The position numbers were made by a program, and so were the translations under genes. Positions 27,489 to 35,345 of a stretch of DNA of 64,000 bases are shown here, piece after piece. Below the pieces are notes generated by a model. The model was not told the origin of the DNA. It made no database searches and saw nothing but the letters and a program-made list of their open reading frames with translations. Source of the stretch: an uncultured bacterium (GTDB lineage Bacteria > Bacillota > Clostridia > Lachnospirales > Lachnospiraceae); contig CAMSTY010000002.1 of assembly GCA_947063875.1 (NCBI GenBank), positions 39,668-103,667 of the forward strand, in the 5' to 3' direction. Position 1 is the stretch's first letter, and each line of letters opens with the position of its first letter.

Positions 27489-27601
27489 TTATGGAGTATC
27501 CAGTAAAACGCGCCGGTGATGCGTTTGGACGGACTTTGTGTGGAGTCAGAGAGTACTGCCGCAGACAGCGGGAAGAATAGCATCTGCCGGGAGGTGAGGG
27601 A

Positions 27602-28144
27602 TTGGCGAATGTGATTGTGGCATTTTCAAAACCGGAGGATGCCCGGAATATCAAGAATATACTGACAAGAAACGGATTTTCTGTGGTCGCGGTGTGCAAT
27701 TCCGGAGCACAGGCGCTGGCACAGGCAGGCAATCTGAACGGCGGATTGGTGGTGTGCGGCTACCGCCTTACGGATATGCTGTATGTGGCCCTTCATGATA
27801 ATTTGCCGTCAGAGTTCGACATGCTGATGATTTCGTCTCCGAGCAGGCGTGATTCACGGGTACCGGAGGATGTGGTGTGCCTGCCGATGCCTCTGAAAGT
27901 CCATGACCTGGTCAGTACCTTGGAGATGATGGCGCAGACGCAGGCACGGCGCCGCAGGAAGCAGCGTCAGCAGCCGAAGCAGAGGAGCGATCAGGAAAAG
28001 GTAGTAATCGGCCAGGCAAAGAAATTGCTGATGGAACGGAATGGGATGACAGAGGAAGAGGCGCACCGGTACATACAGAAGTGCAGTATGGACAGCGGGA
28101 CGAATCTGATAGAGACGGCACAGATGGTGATTAGCCTGCTGTGA
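27602..28144 (+). CDS. ANTAR-domain response-regulator-like antiterminator
   Basis: The 180-residue protein begins at TTG 27602, 3 to 4 bases after the strong site GGGAGGTGAGGG. Residues 1-120 are receiver-like but lack the usual phospho-acceptor pattern. Residues 130-180 are a clear ANTAR RNA-binding domain (AKKLLMERNGMTEEEAHRYI then SMDSGTNLIETAQMVI). ANTAR proteins bind tandem small hairpins and prevent leader terminators. The order glnA then ANTAR gene matches the glnA-nitR pair described in Clostridium saccharobutylicum, so the glnA leader is the probable target. Confidence 0.9.
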   Translation: MANVIVAFSKPEDARNIKNILTRNGFSVVAVCNSGAQALAQAGNLNGGLVVCGYRLTDMLYVALHDNLPSEFDMLMISSPSRRDSRVPEDVVCLPMPLKVHDLVSTLEMMAQTQARRRRKQRQQPKQRSDQEKVVIGQAKKLLMERNGMTEEEAHRYIQKCSMDSGTNLIETAQMVISLL

Positions 28145-28168
28145 AGCGTGCAAAGCGTGGAGGAAAGA

Positions 28169-28972
28169 ATGAAATTTACAAAGATGCAGGGAATCGGGAA
28201 TGATTATGTTTATGTAAACTGCTTTGAAGAGCAGGTAAAAGACCCGGAGCGGGTGGCGCGTCTGGTCAGCGACCGGCATTTTGGAATCGGTTCTGACGGA
28301 CTGATACTGATTTGCCCGTCAGAGCATGCAGACTGCCGTATGCGGATGTTTAATGAGGATGGCAGCGAAGGGTTCATGTGCGGCAATGGGATTCGCTGTG
28401 TGGGGAAATATGTTTATGACCATGGGATTGTGGATCAGCTGAAGATCACGGTGGAAACCGGCGGTGGGATCAAGACTCTGGAAATGGAAGAAAGGGCAGG
28501 AAAGGTAACATCGGTGCAGGTGGATATGGGGGTGCCGGTTCTGACCAGCGAACTTCCGGAGAAAATCACAGTGGACGGAAAAGAACAGCAGTTTGTGGGA
28601 GTGGACGTGGGAAATCCTCACGCCGTATATTTCTGCCAGGAAATTGATCATTTGGATTTGCAGGAAATCGGACCAGGATATGAGAACCATTTTCGTTTCC
28701 CGGACCGGGTGAATACGGAGTTTGTCCGTGTGATTGACCGGGAACATCTTCAGATGCGGGTGTGGGAGCGGGGCAGCGGTGAGACCTGGGCCTGCGGCAC
28801 CGGGGCGACAGCTTGTGCGGTGGCGGCGATGATGATGGGACTGGCGGAGGATGCCGTAGAGGTCCGGCTCAAAGGGGGATGCCTGCAGATCCGCTGGGAC
28901 CGGGAAAGCGGCCATGCCTTTATGACGGGGCCTGCCGTGGAAGTGTTTGCGGGGGAGATTGAGATTGAATGA
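28169..28972 (+). CDS. dapF: Diaminopimelate epimerase
   Basis: DapF converts LL- to meso-diaminopimelate for lysine and peptidoglycan. The 267-residue protein has both catalytic-cysteine loops, CGNGIRCV near residue 73 and CGTGATACAVA near residue 210, plus the N-terminal MQGIGNDYVY motif. ATG 28169 follows GGAGGAAAG; a GTG 21 bases upstream in frame has no ribosome site. It begins 24 bases after the ANTAR gene, so they may share a transcript. Confidence 0.95.
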   Translation: MKFTKMQGIGNDYVYVNCFEEQVKDPERVARLVSDRHFGIGSDGLILICPSEHADCRMRMFNEDGSEGFMCGNGIRCVGKYVYDHGIVDQLKITVETGGGIKTLEMEERAGKVTSVQVDMGVPVLTSELPEKITVDGKEQQFVGVDVGNPHAVYFCQEIDHLDLQEIGPGYENHFRFPDRVNTEFVRVIDREHLQMRVWERGSGETWACGTGATACAVAAMMMGLAEDAVEVRLKGGCLQIRWDRESGHAFMTGPAVEVFAGEIEIE

Positions 28973-29029
28973 CAGCAGGGAGGGCAGCCAGGACTGCGGG
29001 GTTGGATGTGAGAGGCCGGGAGGAAACGT

Positions 29030-29467
29030 ATGGATGATATTGATAGAAAAATCTTAAAGCTGCTGCAAAAGAATGCCAGGATTTCTTTAAAAACGATTGC
29101 AGAAAATACATTCCTTTCTTCTCCTGCAGTTTCGGCACGGATTGAAAGGATGGAGAAGGATGGGGTGATTTCCGGATACCATGCCCGGGTCGATCCCCTG
29201 AAACTGGGATATCATATTATTGCGTTTATCAGTATTAATGTGGCGCCGGAGGACAAGCCGGGATTCTATGATTATGCGGAGGCTGTTTCAAACATATTGG
29301 AATGTAACTGTGTGACCGGGGAACAGTCCATGCTGATGAAGGTGGCGTTTAAGAGTACGATGGAACTGGATGCTTTTATCGGGCAGCTGCAGGAGTTCGG
29401 AAAGACGAGCACTCAGATTGTATTTTCCACACATGTAGGGCCAAGAGGGATTGACGTGGAAGGATAA
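29030..29467 (+). CDS. Lrp/AsnC-family transcriptional regulator
   Basis: The 145-residue protein has the family's N-terminal helix-turn-helix (IDRKILKLLQKNARISLKTIA, LSSPAVSARIERME) and a C-terminal RAM/AsnC ligand domain (residues 65-145). These regulators sense amino acids or related molecules and form oligomers on DNA. ATG 29030 is 7 bases after GGAGG. It lies downstream of dapF by 57 bases, but its targets are unknown. Confidence 0.93.
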   Translation: MDDIDRKILKLLQKNARISLKTIAENTFLSSPAVSARIERMEKDGVISGYHARVDPLKLGYHIIAFISINVAPEDKPGFYDYAEAVSNILECNCVTGEQSMLMKVAFKSTMELDAFIGQLQEFGKTSTQIVFSTHVGPRGIDVEG

Positions 29468-29585
29468 AACCGGGATGATAAAGATCGTACAGAGGATTGT
29501 CGGATTGCCTTTGTGAGAACAGGCAACGGGCAGGCTCCTTTCACATATGGTAATAGCAGAGCCATGTGAGGAAGGAGTTTTTATT

Positions 29586-30365
29586 TTGGCAGAAATCAGA
29601 AAAGTGATCATTGATGCCGGGCATGGGGGCGCGGAACCAGGCGCCGTATTCCAGGGGCGGAAAGAGAAGGACGATAATCTCCGGCTTGCTCTGGCGGTAG
29701 GAGAAATTCTGGCCAGAAATGGTGTGGATGTGATGTATACACGGGTGTCGGATGTATACCAGACTCCGCTGGAAAAGGCGCAGATAGCCAACCGTGCGGA
29801 TGCAGATTATTTTGTGTCCATTCACAGGAACGCCATGCCGGTGCCAGGGACGGCTTCCGGGATTCAGAGCCTGGTCTATGAAAATGAAGGAGTAGCGGGA
29901 GTCATGGCGGAAAATATCAATCAGGCCCTGGTAAAGACGGGGTTTGCCGATTTGGGGGTGATAGAACGGCCGGGCATTATCGTGCTGCGAAGAACCCGCA
30001 TGCCGGCAGTGCTGGTTGAGGCAGGTTTTTTGGATAACCCCAAAGACAATCAACTGTTTGAGCAGAATTTTAATGCCATAGCCCAGGCTATCGCAGATGG
30101 AGTGCTGGAAACGATACGTCAGGAAGATCAGGAACCGGAGTATTATCAGATTCAGGTGGGGGCATTTCCGGACAGGGACATGGCAGACCGACTGGCCGGG
30201 CAGCTTCGGGAGCAGGGATTCCCGGCCTTTGTCATTCTGGATGATGGGATGTATAAGGTGCGCGTCGGGGCCTTCCTCAATCTGGATAATGCCGCGCGGA
30301 TGGAGCAGCAGCTGCGTAATTACGGATATAACACGTATATGGTGCGGGAGGCGGCGCGCCTGTAA
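29586..30365 (+). CDS. N-acetylmuramoyl-L-alanine amidase with SPOR domain, CwlC-like
   Basis: The enzyme cuts the bond between muramic acid and the peptide stem. From TTG 29586 (8 bases after GGAAGGAG; an upstream ATG has no site) it is 259 residues. The Amidase_3 domain (residues 3-175) shows the zinc ligands in IDAGHGG, a glutamate in KEKDDNL and SIHRN, and the catalytic EAGFLDN. A C-terminal SPOR-type peptidoglycan-binding region has two similar halves (YYQIQVGAF and MYKVRVGAF). There is no signal peptide, as in Bacillus CwlC (255 residues), which lyses the mother cell at the end of sporulation. Confidence 0.9.
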   Translation: MAEIRKVIIDAGHGGAEPGAVFQGRKEKDDNLRLALAVGEILARNGVDVMYTRVSDVYQTPLEKAQIANRADADYFVSIHRNAMPVPGTASGIQSLVYENEGVAGVMAENINQALVKTGFADLGVIERPGIIVLRRTRMPAVLVEAGFLDNPKDNQLFEQNFNAIAQAIADGVLETIRQEDQEPEYYQIQVGAFPDRDMADRLAGQLREQGFPAFVILDDGMYKVRVGAFLNLDNAARMEQQLRNYGYNTYMVREAARL

Positions 30366-30375
30366 GGAACGCCGT

Positions 30376-31830
30376 CTACATCTCTGGTACCGGGGTCGGA
30401 CGGTCGGGATCGAAAACATCTTCCGCATGGAACAGATCCTCAAGCTTGCGGTCCCGCCCTTCGCTCTCGGCAGTGATGTCTTTCCACATCCGGTAACCAT
30501 CCAGGTTCCGGCGGCCCTGGCGCAGATAATTGTCGCCGATCTGTATCCAGTATTCATTGGAATCCACATTGCAGAAATAGCGGAATCCGGCATTATAGAG
30601 ATAAGCAAACCGTTCGTTTTCAAAAGTGTAGGGATGCCAGTCGTTGATATCATTGCCAAAAGGATACAGGATGATATCAACGGGGCCGATCAGGCTGTCC
30701 ACCTGCTTTTCCCAGTTGTCGGTATCGGTGCGGAAACGGTCCATTTCGATCTCGCCCATCATCAGATGCCCCCAGCTGTGGGAGGCGAGTTCCCAGCCGT
30801 TGTCCTTCAGGCATTGGGCGACCCGTGCGGCTTCCTGACGATCTTGTTCATAGGTTTCGGAGTTCGCATACTTCTCCGCGGTGCGATAGCCGAGGATACC
30901 TTCATATCCGGTGAAGGCGATTACGGCCCGGGCGCCTTTGTAAGAAAAGTCCGGGTGTTCCTGGATGAAATCTTCCAGCAAAGGAACCAGGTCGTAAGAA
31001 CCGACCAGAGTAGTCTCCTCGTCAATTTTCATCTCGCAGGTAGGTTTGCCGTCTTCTCCGACAATCATGCGGGTGGCAAATCCGTCGCCGGTCATGTAGG
31101 GATAATAGCATACATCATCCTGAGACATGACAAAAGGCTTTTTGCCTTCCGGCAGCAGGATGGTGCCTGGTTTCATAACGGTTTTCCCGTCTTCATCTGT
31201 GGTCTCATAGGCCAGGTCATGCATGCGGACGAGGACATAGCCTTTGTCATACATAATCTGGAGGATTTTCTCAAATTCGCTGGCGGTGGTCATGACCTGA
31301 TTATAGCCGGCGCTGTCATCTTCCCCGTCAAAAGCTTTGCTGTTATCCATGATAAGAGAATGAAAAAATACATGGGTAACTTCGCCGATTTTGGCTTGTA
31401 CCAGGGAGGCTCTGGCGGCTTCATAAGAGGCGATTGCTTCGATTACGGAAGGATCGGAGGCAAATTCACTGTCCTGTAAAAGGCTGATGGCACGGTCATA
31501 GTCATAGCCGGCCGCGATGGTATTGGCCTGGGCCAGAAGCTGGCCGGTCGGGGAATCGACGATGACTACGGCATCGGATTCTTTGGAAGGATTGTCGGCC
31601 AGGCCAACGTTGTTGCCTGACGGATTCACCTCGATAATGATTGGAGCCTCGGTGGCTTGGACGATCTCAGCAGGGGAATGTCCCTGTTTTTTCTGAAAGA
31701 AATAGGCGCCAGTGACGCAGACGGCAGCCAGAATAAAGCAGCCGGCGGCGATCATGAAACGCTGTTGCTTCTGCCGCTTTTGACGGCGTTGAATCCAGAG
31801 ATGGTGAGAATCATATTCATATTTGCTCAT
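30376..31830 (-). CDS. Membrane-anchored polysaccharide deacetylase
   Basis: The 484-residue protein starts at ATG 31830, 7 bases after GGAG. An N-terminal basic stretch and transmembrane segment (residues 26-45, FMIAAGCFILAAVCVTGAYF) are followed by a Pro/Asn-containing stalk and a NodB-type domain at about residues 155-440. The domain has SQDD in place of the usual TFDDG aspartates and SHSWGH for the two metal histidines. Such enzymes deacetylate chitin, peptidoglycan or other cell-surface glycans outside the cell. The frame extends far upstream but only as a chance reading. It is divergent from the carboxypeptidase gene. Confidence 0.87.
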   Translation of the reverse strand: MSKYEYDSHHLWIQRRQKRQKQQRFMIAAGCFILAAVCVTGAYFFQKKQGHSPAEIVQATEAPIIIEVNPSGNNVGLADNPSKESDAVVIVDSPTGQLLAQANTIAAGYDYDRAISLLQDSEFASDPSVIEAIASYEAARASLVQAKIGEVTHVFFHSLIMDNSKAFDGEDDSAGYNQVMTTASEFEKILQIMYDKGYVLVRMHDLAYETTDEDGKTVMKPGTILLPEGKKPFVMSQDDVCYYPYMTGDGFATRMIVGEDGKPTCEMKIDEETTLVGSYDLVPLLEDFIQEHPDFSYKGARAVIAFTGYEGILGYRTAEKYANSETYEQDRQEAARVAQCLKDNGWELASHSWGHLMMGEIEMDRFRTDTDNWEKQVDSLIGPVDIILYPFGNDINDWHPYTFENERFAYLYNAGFRYFCNVDSNEYWIQIGDNYLRQGRRNLDGYRMWKDITAESEGRDRKLEDLFHAEDVFDPDRPTPVPEM

Positions 31831-31993
31831 ATCGAACTCCGTTATATGTTTTATGTGAATGAAATAGTTTAGATAAGGATGAAGTACGGGTTTTGAATTA
31901 TGGAAAAAGCGAATATGGTTTTCCTGCATGCGCGGATGGGAGGAAAGGTATATTTGCTTTTGGGGACTGGGGAGGGAGTGCGAGGGGGACTCC

Positions 31994-32117
31994 GCAGTGG
32001 GCGAACGAGAACGGGGTTCTCGTTCGCCCACGGGCTTCGCCCTATGAAAAAAGTCACACAAAAATTTTCTTACATGCGAGCATGACGAAAATTTTTGTGT
32101 GACTTTTTTCGCACTGC
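31994..32117. repeat. Clustered hairpins between divergent genes
   Basis: Three perfect stems lie in tandem: GTGGGCGAACGAGAAC with its complement around a GGG loop (31997-32031, 16 bp), GGGC-TTC-GCCC (32032-32042), and a 23-bp stem starting AAAAAAGTCACACAAAAATT (32047-32069 with 32087-32109) around a 17-base loop containing CATGCGAGCATG. GCAGTG (31994) and CACTGC (32112) could close the whole set. Neither flanking gene ends here, so a plain terminator role is odd. The rest of 31831-32199 holds only promoter sequence. Confidence 0.85.
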
Positions 32118-32120
32118 TCA

Positions 32121-32149
32121 TTGCCAGCGTGGATATTATAACATAGAAT
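32121..32149 (+). promoter_or_regulatory. Promoter of the D,D-carboxypeptidase gene
   Basis: TTGCCA (32121-32126) and TAGAAT (32144-32149) are 17 bases apart and lie directly after the hairpin cluster, 50 bases before the start codon. Confidence 0.65.
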
Positions 32150-32199
32150 CCAGAAAATAGCCATACATTAATGTATAGCAGAATAAACTGAGGGATGAT

Positions 32200-33849
32200 A
32201 TGAGAAGAATATTGGTTGTGTTGTGTACTGGGAGTTTGCTTTTGACGCCGCCGCAGTTGGTGGGGACGGATTCGACGATTATTGGGGATACTGAGGGGGC
32301 TGGGGTGGAGGTGTCTGCCGGGGGGATGCCTGGTGGGGGAGTGATAGCGGGGAGTGGAGTGGAAGCTGGGATGGGGAGTGGGACGGATTTGGAGGTACAA
32401 GGGGGAGATGAGGGAGGAAGTCCGCAGCAAGGGGGAGCGTCGGGGGAGCAGGTTCCGGGGGGAAGCGAGGGAGAAAGTCAACAGCAAGGAGGGACGTCGG
32501 GGGGAAACGAAGGAGAAAATCAACAGCAAGGAGGGACGTCGGGGGGAAACGAGGGAGAAAGTCCGCAGCAGGGAGGGGCGTCGCGGGAAAGTGAGGGAGG
32601 AAGCCCGCAGCAGGGAGGAACGTCGGGGGAGCAGGTTCCGGGAGGGAATGAGGGGGGAAATGCGAATGTGCAGACAGAGACGCCTGCAGAAGCGGCAGTT
32701 CCCGGGCCGGAGATTGCGGCTCCCAGCGCTGTTTTGATGGAGGCGTCTACAGGTAAAATCATTTATGAAAAGGATGCGGACAGACAGCGCCGGCCGGCCA
32801 GTATTACTAAGATTATGACTTTGATCCTGATTTTTGACGCCATAGATTCCGGAAAGATCAAGATGACAGATGAGGTAGTGACCAGCGCTTATGCCAAGTC
32901 GATGGGCGGGTCGCAGGTGTTTCTGGAGGAGGGAGAGGTACAATCGGTTGAAACGTTGATTAAATGTATCGTAGTGGCTTCCGGAAACGATGCTTCTGTG
33001 GCAATGGCGGAATACATAGCCGGAACGGAAGAGGAATTTGTACGGCAGATGAATGAACGGGCGGCAGGACTGGGCATGACTGGCACGCATTTTGAAGACT
33101 GCTGCGGACTGACGGATTCCGCAACCCATGTGACAACGGCACGGGACATCGCGATCATGTCACGGGAACTGATTACCAAGTATCCGCAGATTCATAACTA
33201 TTCTACTATCTGGATGGAGAACATCACCCATGTGACGAAGCAGGGGACAAAAGAATTCGGATTATCCAATACCAATAAGCTTTTAAAGATGGCTACGAAC
33301 TTCCGCGTGACCGGCCTGAAGACCGGCTCTACTTCTCTGGCAAAATACTGCCTGTCAGCGACTGCTGAGAAGGATGGTGTGCGCCTGATCGCCGCGATCA
33401 TGGCGGCGCCTGATTATAAGGCCCGTTTCGCGGATGCCCAGACATTGCTCAATTATGGGTATGCCAACTGCATATTATATGAAGATCATGAAATGCTGGC
33501 GCTTCCGCAGATGATGGTAAGAAACGGCGTGGAGGACACGGTTGCCTTAAAATACCGGGGAGGTTTTTCTTACCTGGGAGTGAATGGGGAGAACTTTCAG
33601 GCGGTGGAGAAAAAAATGATGCTGCCTGAGTTTTTGGAAGCGCCAGTTAAGTCGGGCGATACCATAGGTGTGCTGCGCTATGAACTGGCAGGCAAGGTGC
33701 TTGGCGAAGTGGAGATTTACGCTGACGGACAGGTGGAAAAGGCAGGATATCGGGATTACCTGAAAAAGACGATCCGGGCATGGCTGGCAGTGACGGCGGG
33801 GACAGACCAGGCGGAAGGGGGAGAAGAGAAAATGAATGTGGCTTCGTGA
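32200..33849 (+). CDS. D-alanyl-D-alanine carboxypeptidase (DacF/PBP5 type)
   Basis: The enzyme trims the terminal D-Ala of peptidoglycan stems outside the membrane. The 549-residue protein has a signal peptide (about residues 1-20), a very Gly/Glu/Gln/Ser-rich repetitive linker (residues 45-165), then the S11 peptidase domain. Its catalytic motifs are SITK (near residue 200), SGN (near 266) and KTGS (near 370). A C-terminal beta domain (PBP5_C) follows. No clear C-terminal amphipathic anchor was seen. The linker is unusually long for the family, and is built from imperfect DNA repeats. A terminator follows. Confidence 0.93.
   Translation: MRRILVVLCTGSLLLTPPQLVGTDSTIIGDTEGAGVEVSAGGMPGGGVIAGSGVEAGMGSGTDLEVQGGDEGGSPQQGGASGEQVPGGSEGESQQQGGTSGGNEGENQQQGGTSGGNEGESPQQGGASRESEGGSPQQGGTSGEQVPGGNEGGNANVQTETPAEAAVPGPEIAAPSAVLMEASTGKIIYEKDADRQRRPASITKIMTLILIFDAIDSGKIKMTDEVVTSAYAKSMGGSQVFLEEGEVQSVETLIKCIVVASGNDASVAMAEYIAGTEEEFVRQMNERAAGLGMTGTHFEDCCGLTDSATHVTTARDIAIMSRELITKYPQIHNYSTIWMENITHVTKQGTKEFGLSNTNKLLKMATNFRVTGLKTGSTSLAKYCLSATAEKDGVRLIAAIMAAPDYKARFADAQTLLNYGYANCILYEDHEMLALPQMMVRNGVEDTVALKYRGGFSYLGVNGENFQAVEKKMMLPEFLEAPVKSGDTIGVLRYELAGKVLGEVEIYADGQVEKAGYRDYLKKTIRAWLAVTAGTDQAEGGEEKMNVAS
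32398..32660 (+). repeat. In-frame minisatellite encoding Gly/Glu/Gln linker
   Basis: Imperfect units of about 42-48 bp, each encoding variants of GG(S/T)SGGNEGE(S/N)xQQ, recur about six times. The ends duplicate the sequence for SGEQVPGG. All unit lengths preserve the reading frame, so copy-number changes would lengthen or shorten the linker between membrane and catalytic domain. Confidence 0.85.
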
Positions 33850-33886
33850 GGGGGAAGCGTGGAAGGAAAAGGGAATAATTATGAAG

Positions 33887-33926
33887 AAGGTGTCGCTTAA
33901 CTGTACATTAAGCGACACCTTTTTAG
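33887..33926 (+). terminator. Intrinsic terminator after the carboxypeptidase gene
   Basis: AAGGTGTCGCTTAA and TTAAGCGACACCTT form a perfect 14-bp stem with loop CTGTACA, followed by TTTTAG. Part of the stem-loop sequence recurs inverted at 34050-34074. Confidence 0.88.
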
Positions 33927-33953
33927 TATACAGACCGATAATAATTCATTTTT

Positions 33954-33972
33954 TATAATCGTCTCGATTATA
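33954..33972. promoter_or_regulatory. Perfect palindrome, possible operator or -10 region
   Basis: TATAATCG-TCT-CGATTATA is a perfect inverted repeat in the 251-bp gap before the NusG-like gene. Its left end is a TATAAT but no convincing -35 sits 17 bases upstream. It may be a regulator site for the polysaccharide locus. Confidence 0.35.
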
Positions 33973-34049
33973 GCATCATTTTATATATGCGTCAACCGCA
34001 TCACTTTGCCTTTTTTGCCATGAAATGTTAAAGATTTTTTTAATTTTTA

Positions 34050-34074
34050 GTCGCTTAATGTACAGTTATGCGAC
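34050..34074 (+). repeat. Inverted copy of the preceding terminator stem-loop
   Basis: GTCGCTTAATGTACAGTTATGCGAC differs by one base from the reverse complement of the stem-loop at 33891-33915. It can fold with GTCGC/GCGAC closing a larger loop and sits 26 bases before the NusG-like start codon, so it would be in the leader of that transcript. Confidence 0.7.
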
Positions 34075-34100
34075 TTTCCTTTTGCAGACGGAGAAGGGAA

Positions 34101-34661
34101 GTGGAGAGTATCTGGTATCTGCTGGATTGTCAGGGGAAAGAGGAGCAGGCAGTGATTGAATTATGCAGAAAAAATATTCCCGAAGATATTTTGGAAGCTG
34201 TCTGGGTTTTGAAGTGCCAGAAGCTGCTGCGCTATCAGGGAGAATGGCATGTGGCAGAGAGAAATCTCTTTCCAGGATATGTGATGCTGTCCCTTTCTGA
34301 CAGGATAAAGAGAGAAAATTCATTTGAGGAAATGCTGGGGAGAGTGTTTCCAAACGTCAGCAGGGAAGAAAGAAATGGGAGGCTGCACGCCGTATGCAAG
34401 GACAGCAGGGAAAGCCTGTTGAAGTTATGCGGCGGCAGCAAGGTAATTCGGATGTCTCGGGGACGGATCAGCGGTGGGGACCTTGTTGTGACGGGCGGCC
34501 CGCTGGCGGGGTATGAGAGGAATATCCGCAAGATAGACCGTCATAAGCGGACTGCCTGGGTGGAGATGCCCGGGGATTGCAACCGGGGCAGCAGGGGAAA
34601 GCGGACTTCCATGCTCCAGAGGATTTGCGTGGGGTTGGAGGTCTATGAGAAGCAGGATTGA
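34101..34661 (+). CDS. NusG-family antitermination protein (LoaP-like), first copy
   Basis: From GTG 34101, 7 bases after GGAG, the protein has 186 residues; an in-frame ATG upstream at 34068 overlaps a hairpin and lacks a site. It has an N-terminal NGN domain beginning SIWYLLDCQGKEEQAV, with LFPGYVML typical of NusG paralogs, and a C-terminal KOW region (GDLVVTGGPLAGYERNIRKI). Such paralogs (LoaP in Firmicutes, UpxY in Bacteroides) ride on RNA polymerase and help it through long polysaccharide or metabolite operons. The position just before a glycan locus fits exactly. It is divergent from its neighbour at 34793. Confidence 0.85.
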   Translation: MESIWYLLDCQGKEEQAVIELCRKNIPEDILEAVWVLKCQKLLRYQGEWHVAERNLFPGYVMLSLSDRIKRENSFEEMLGRVFPNVSREERNGRLHAVCKDSRESLLKLCGGSKVIRMSRGRISGGDLVVTGGPLAGYERNIRKIDRHKRTAWVEMPGDCNRGSRGKRTSMLQRICVGLEVYEKQD

Positions 34662-34792
34662 GAATTGAATCGCTGAAGCATTGGCACAGGGGTTTGGTTC
34701 TTATGGTCATATTGGCAGGGAGAGGCCGCAGTGGAAAGTATTCGTACTTTTGACTACGGGATGGCGAAGCCTGCCTTGAAGGAGGTCAGGGC

Positions 34793-35317
34793 ATGTGGTA
34801 TGTAATACAGACACTGGGCGGAGAGGAAGAGCGCACTGCTGATATGATCAGGAAGAAGATTTCTTCCTGTTATATAAAAGAGTGCTTTATTCCGAAGAGA
34901 GAGCGGATGAAAAAATTTTGTGGGCAGTGGAATCGGGTTGAGGAGATCCTATTCCCTGCTTATATTTTTGTGGTTACGGACAAGCCAGAGGAACTGTATC
35001 AGGAGTTGAGGCGGGTTCCAAGGCTTACGAAGGTGCTGGGGCGGGAGGAGGAGTATTTTGTTCCGTTGAGTGAGGAGGAGGAGAGGCTGGTTAGTAGGCT
35101 GGGGGGACAGGAACACCGGGCAAGCCTGTCAAAGGTTGTGATAGGGGAAGGAAAACGGATTTGTGTGCTTGAGGGCCCGTTGAAGAACTATGTGGGGGAT
35201 GTGGTAAGAGTGAACCTGCATAAGAGAGAAGTGGTAGTGAGAGTAGCGTTTATGGGAAAAGAGACGGAGTTGCGGTTGGGGATTGAGATGGTAAGGGAAG
35301 AAAAAATTATCAAATAA
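34793..35317 (+). CDS. loaP: LoaP-type transcription antiterminator, second copy
   Basis: The 174-residue protein starts MWYVIQTLGGEE, 6 bases after GGAGGT. Its NGN domain holds ILFPAYIFV and the KOW segment reads LEGPLKNYVGDVVRVN. LoaP proteins recognise an RNA hairpin in the leader and suppress termination in cis-linked long operons. It is 28 bases ahead of the initiating sugar transferase and is the last gene before base composition turns clearly A+T-rich. Two NusG paralogs in tandem is unusual; they may act on different transcripts or form a hierarchy. Confidence 0.88.
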   Translation: MWYVIQTLGGEEERTADMIRKKISSCYIKECFIPKRERMKKFCGQWNRVEEILFPAYIFVVTDKPEELYQELRRVPRLTKVLGREEEYFVPLSEEEERLVSRLGGQEHRASLSKVVIGEGKRICVLEGPLKNYVGDVVRVNLHKREVVVRVAFMGKETELRLGIEMVREEKIIK

Positions 35318-35345
35318 TCGAATAAATAATAGGGAACAGAATGTG

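Noticed and set aside
31831..33129. A long upstream extension of the deacetylase frame, across the carboxypeptidase gene
   Set aside because: It is antisense to a catalytically complete gene, is low complexity, and the proper start at 31830 has a ribosome site.
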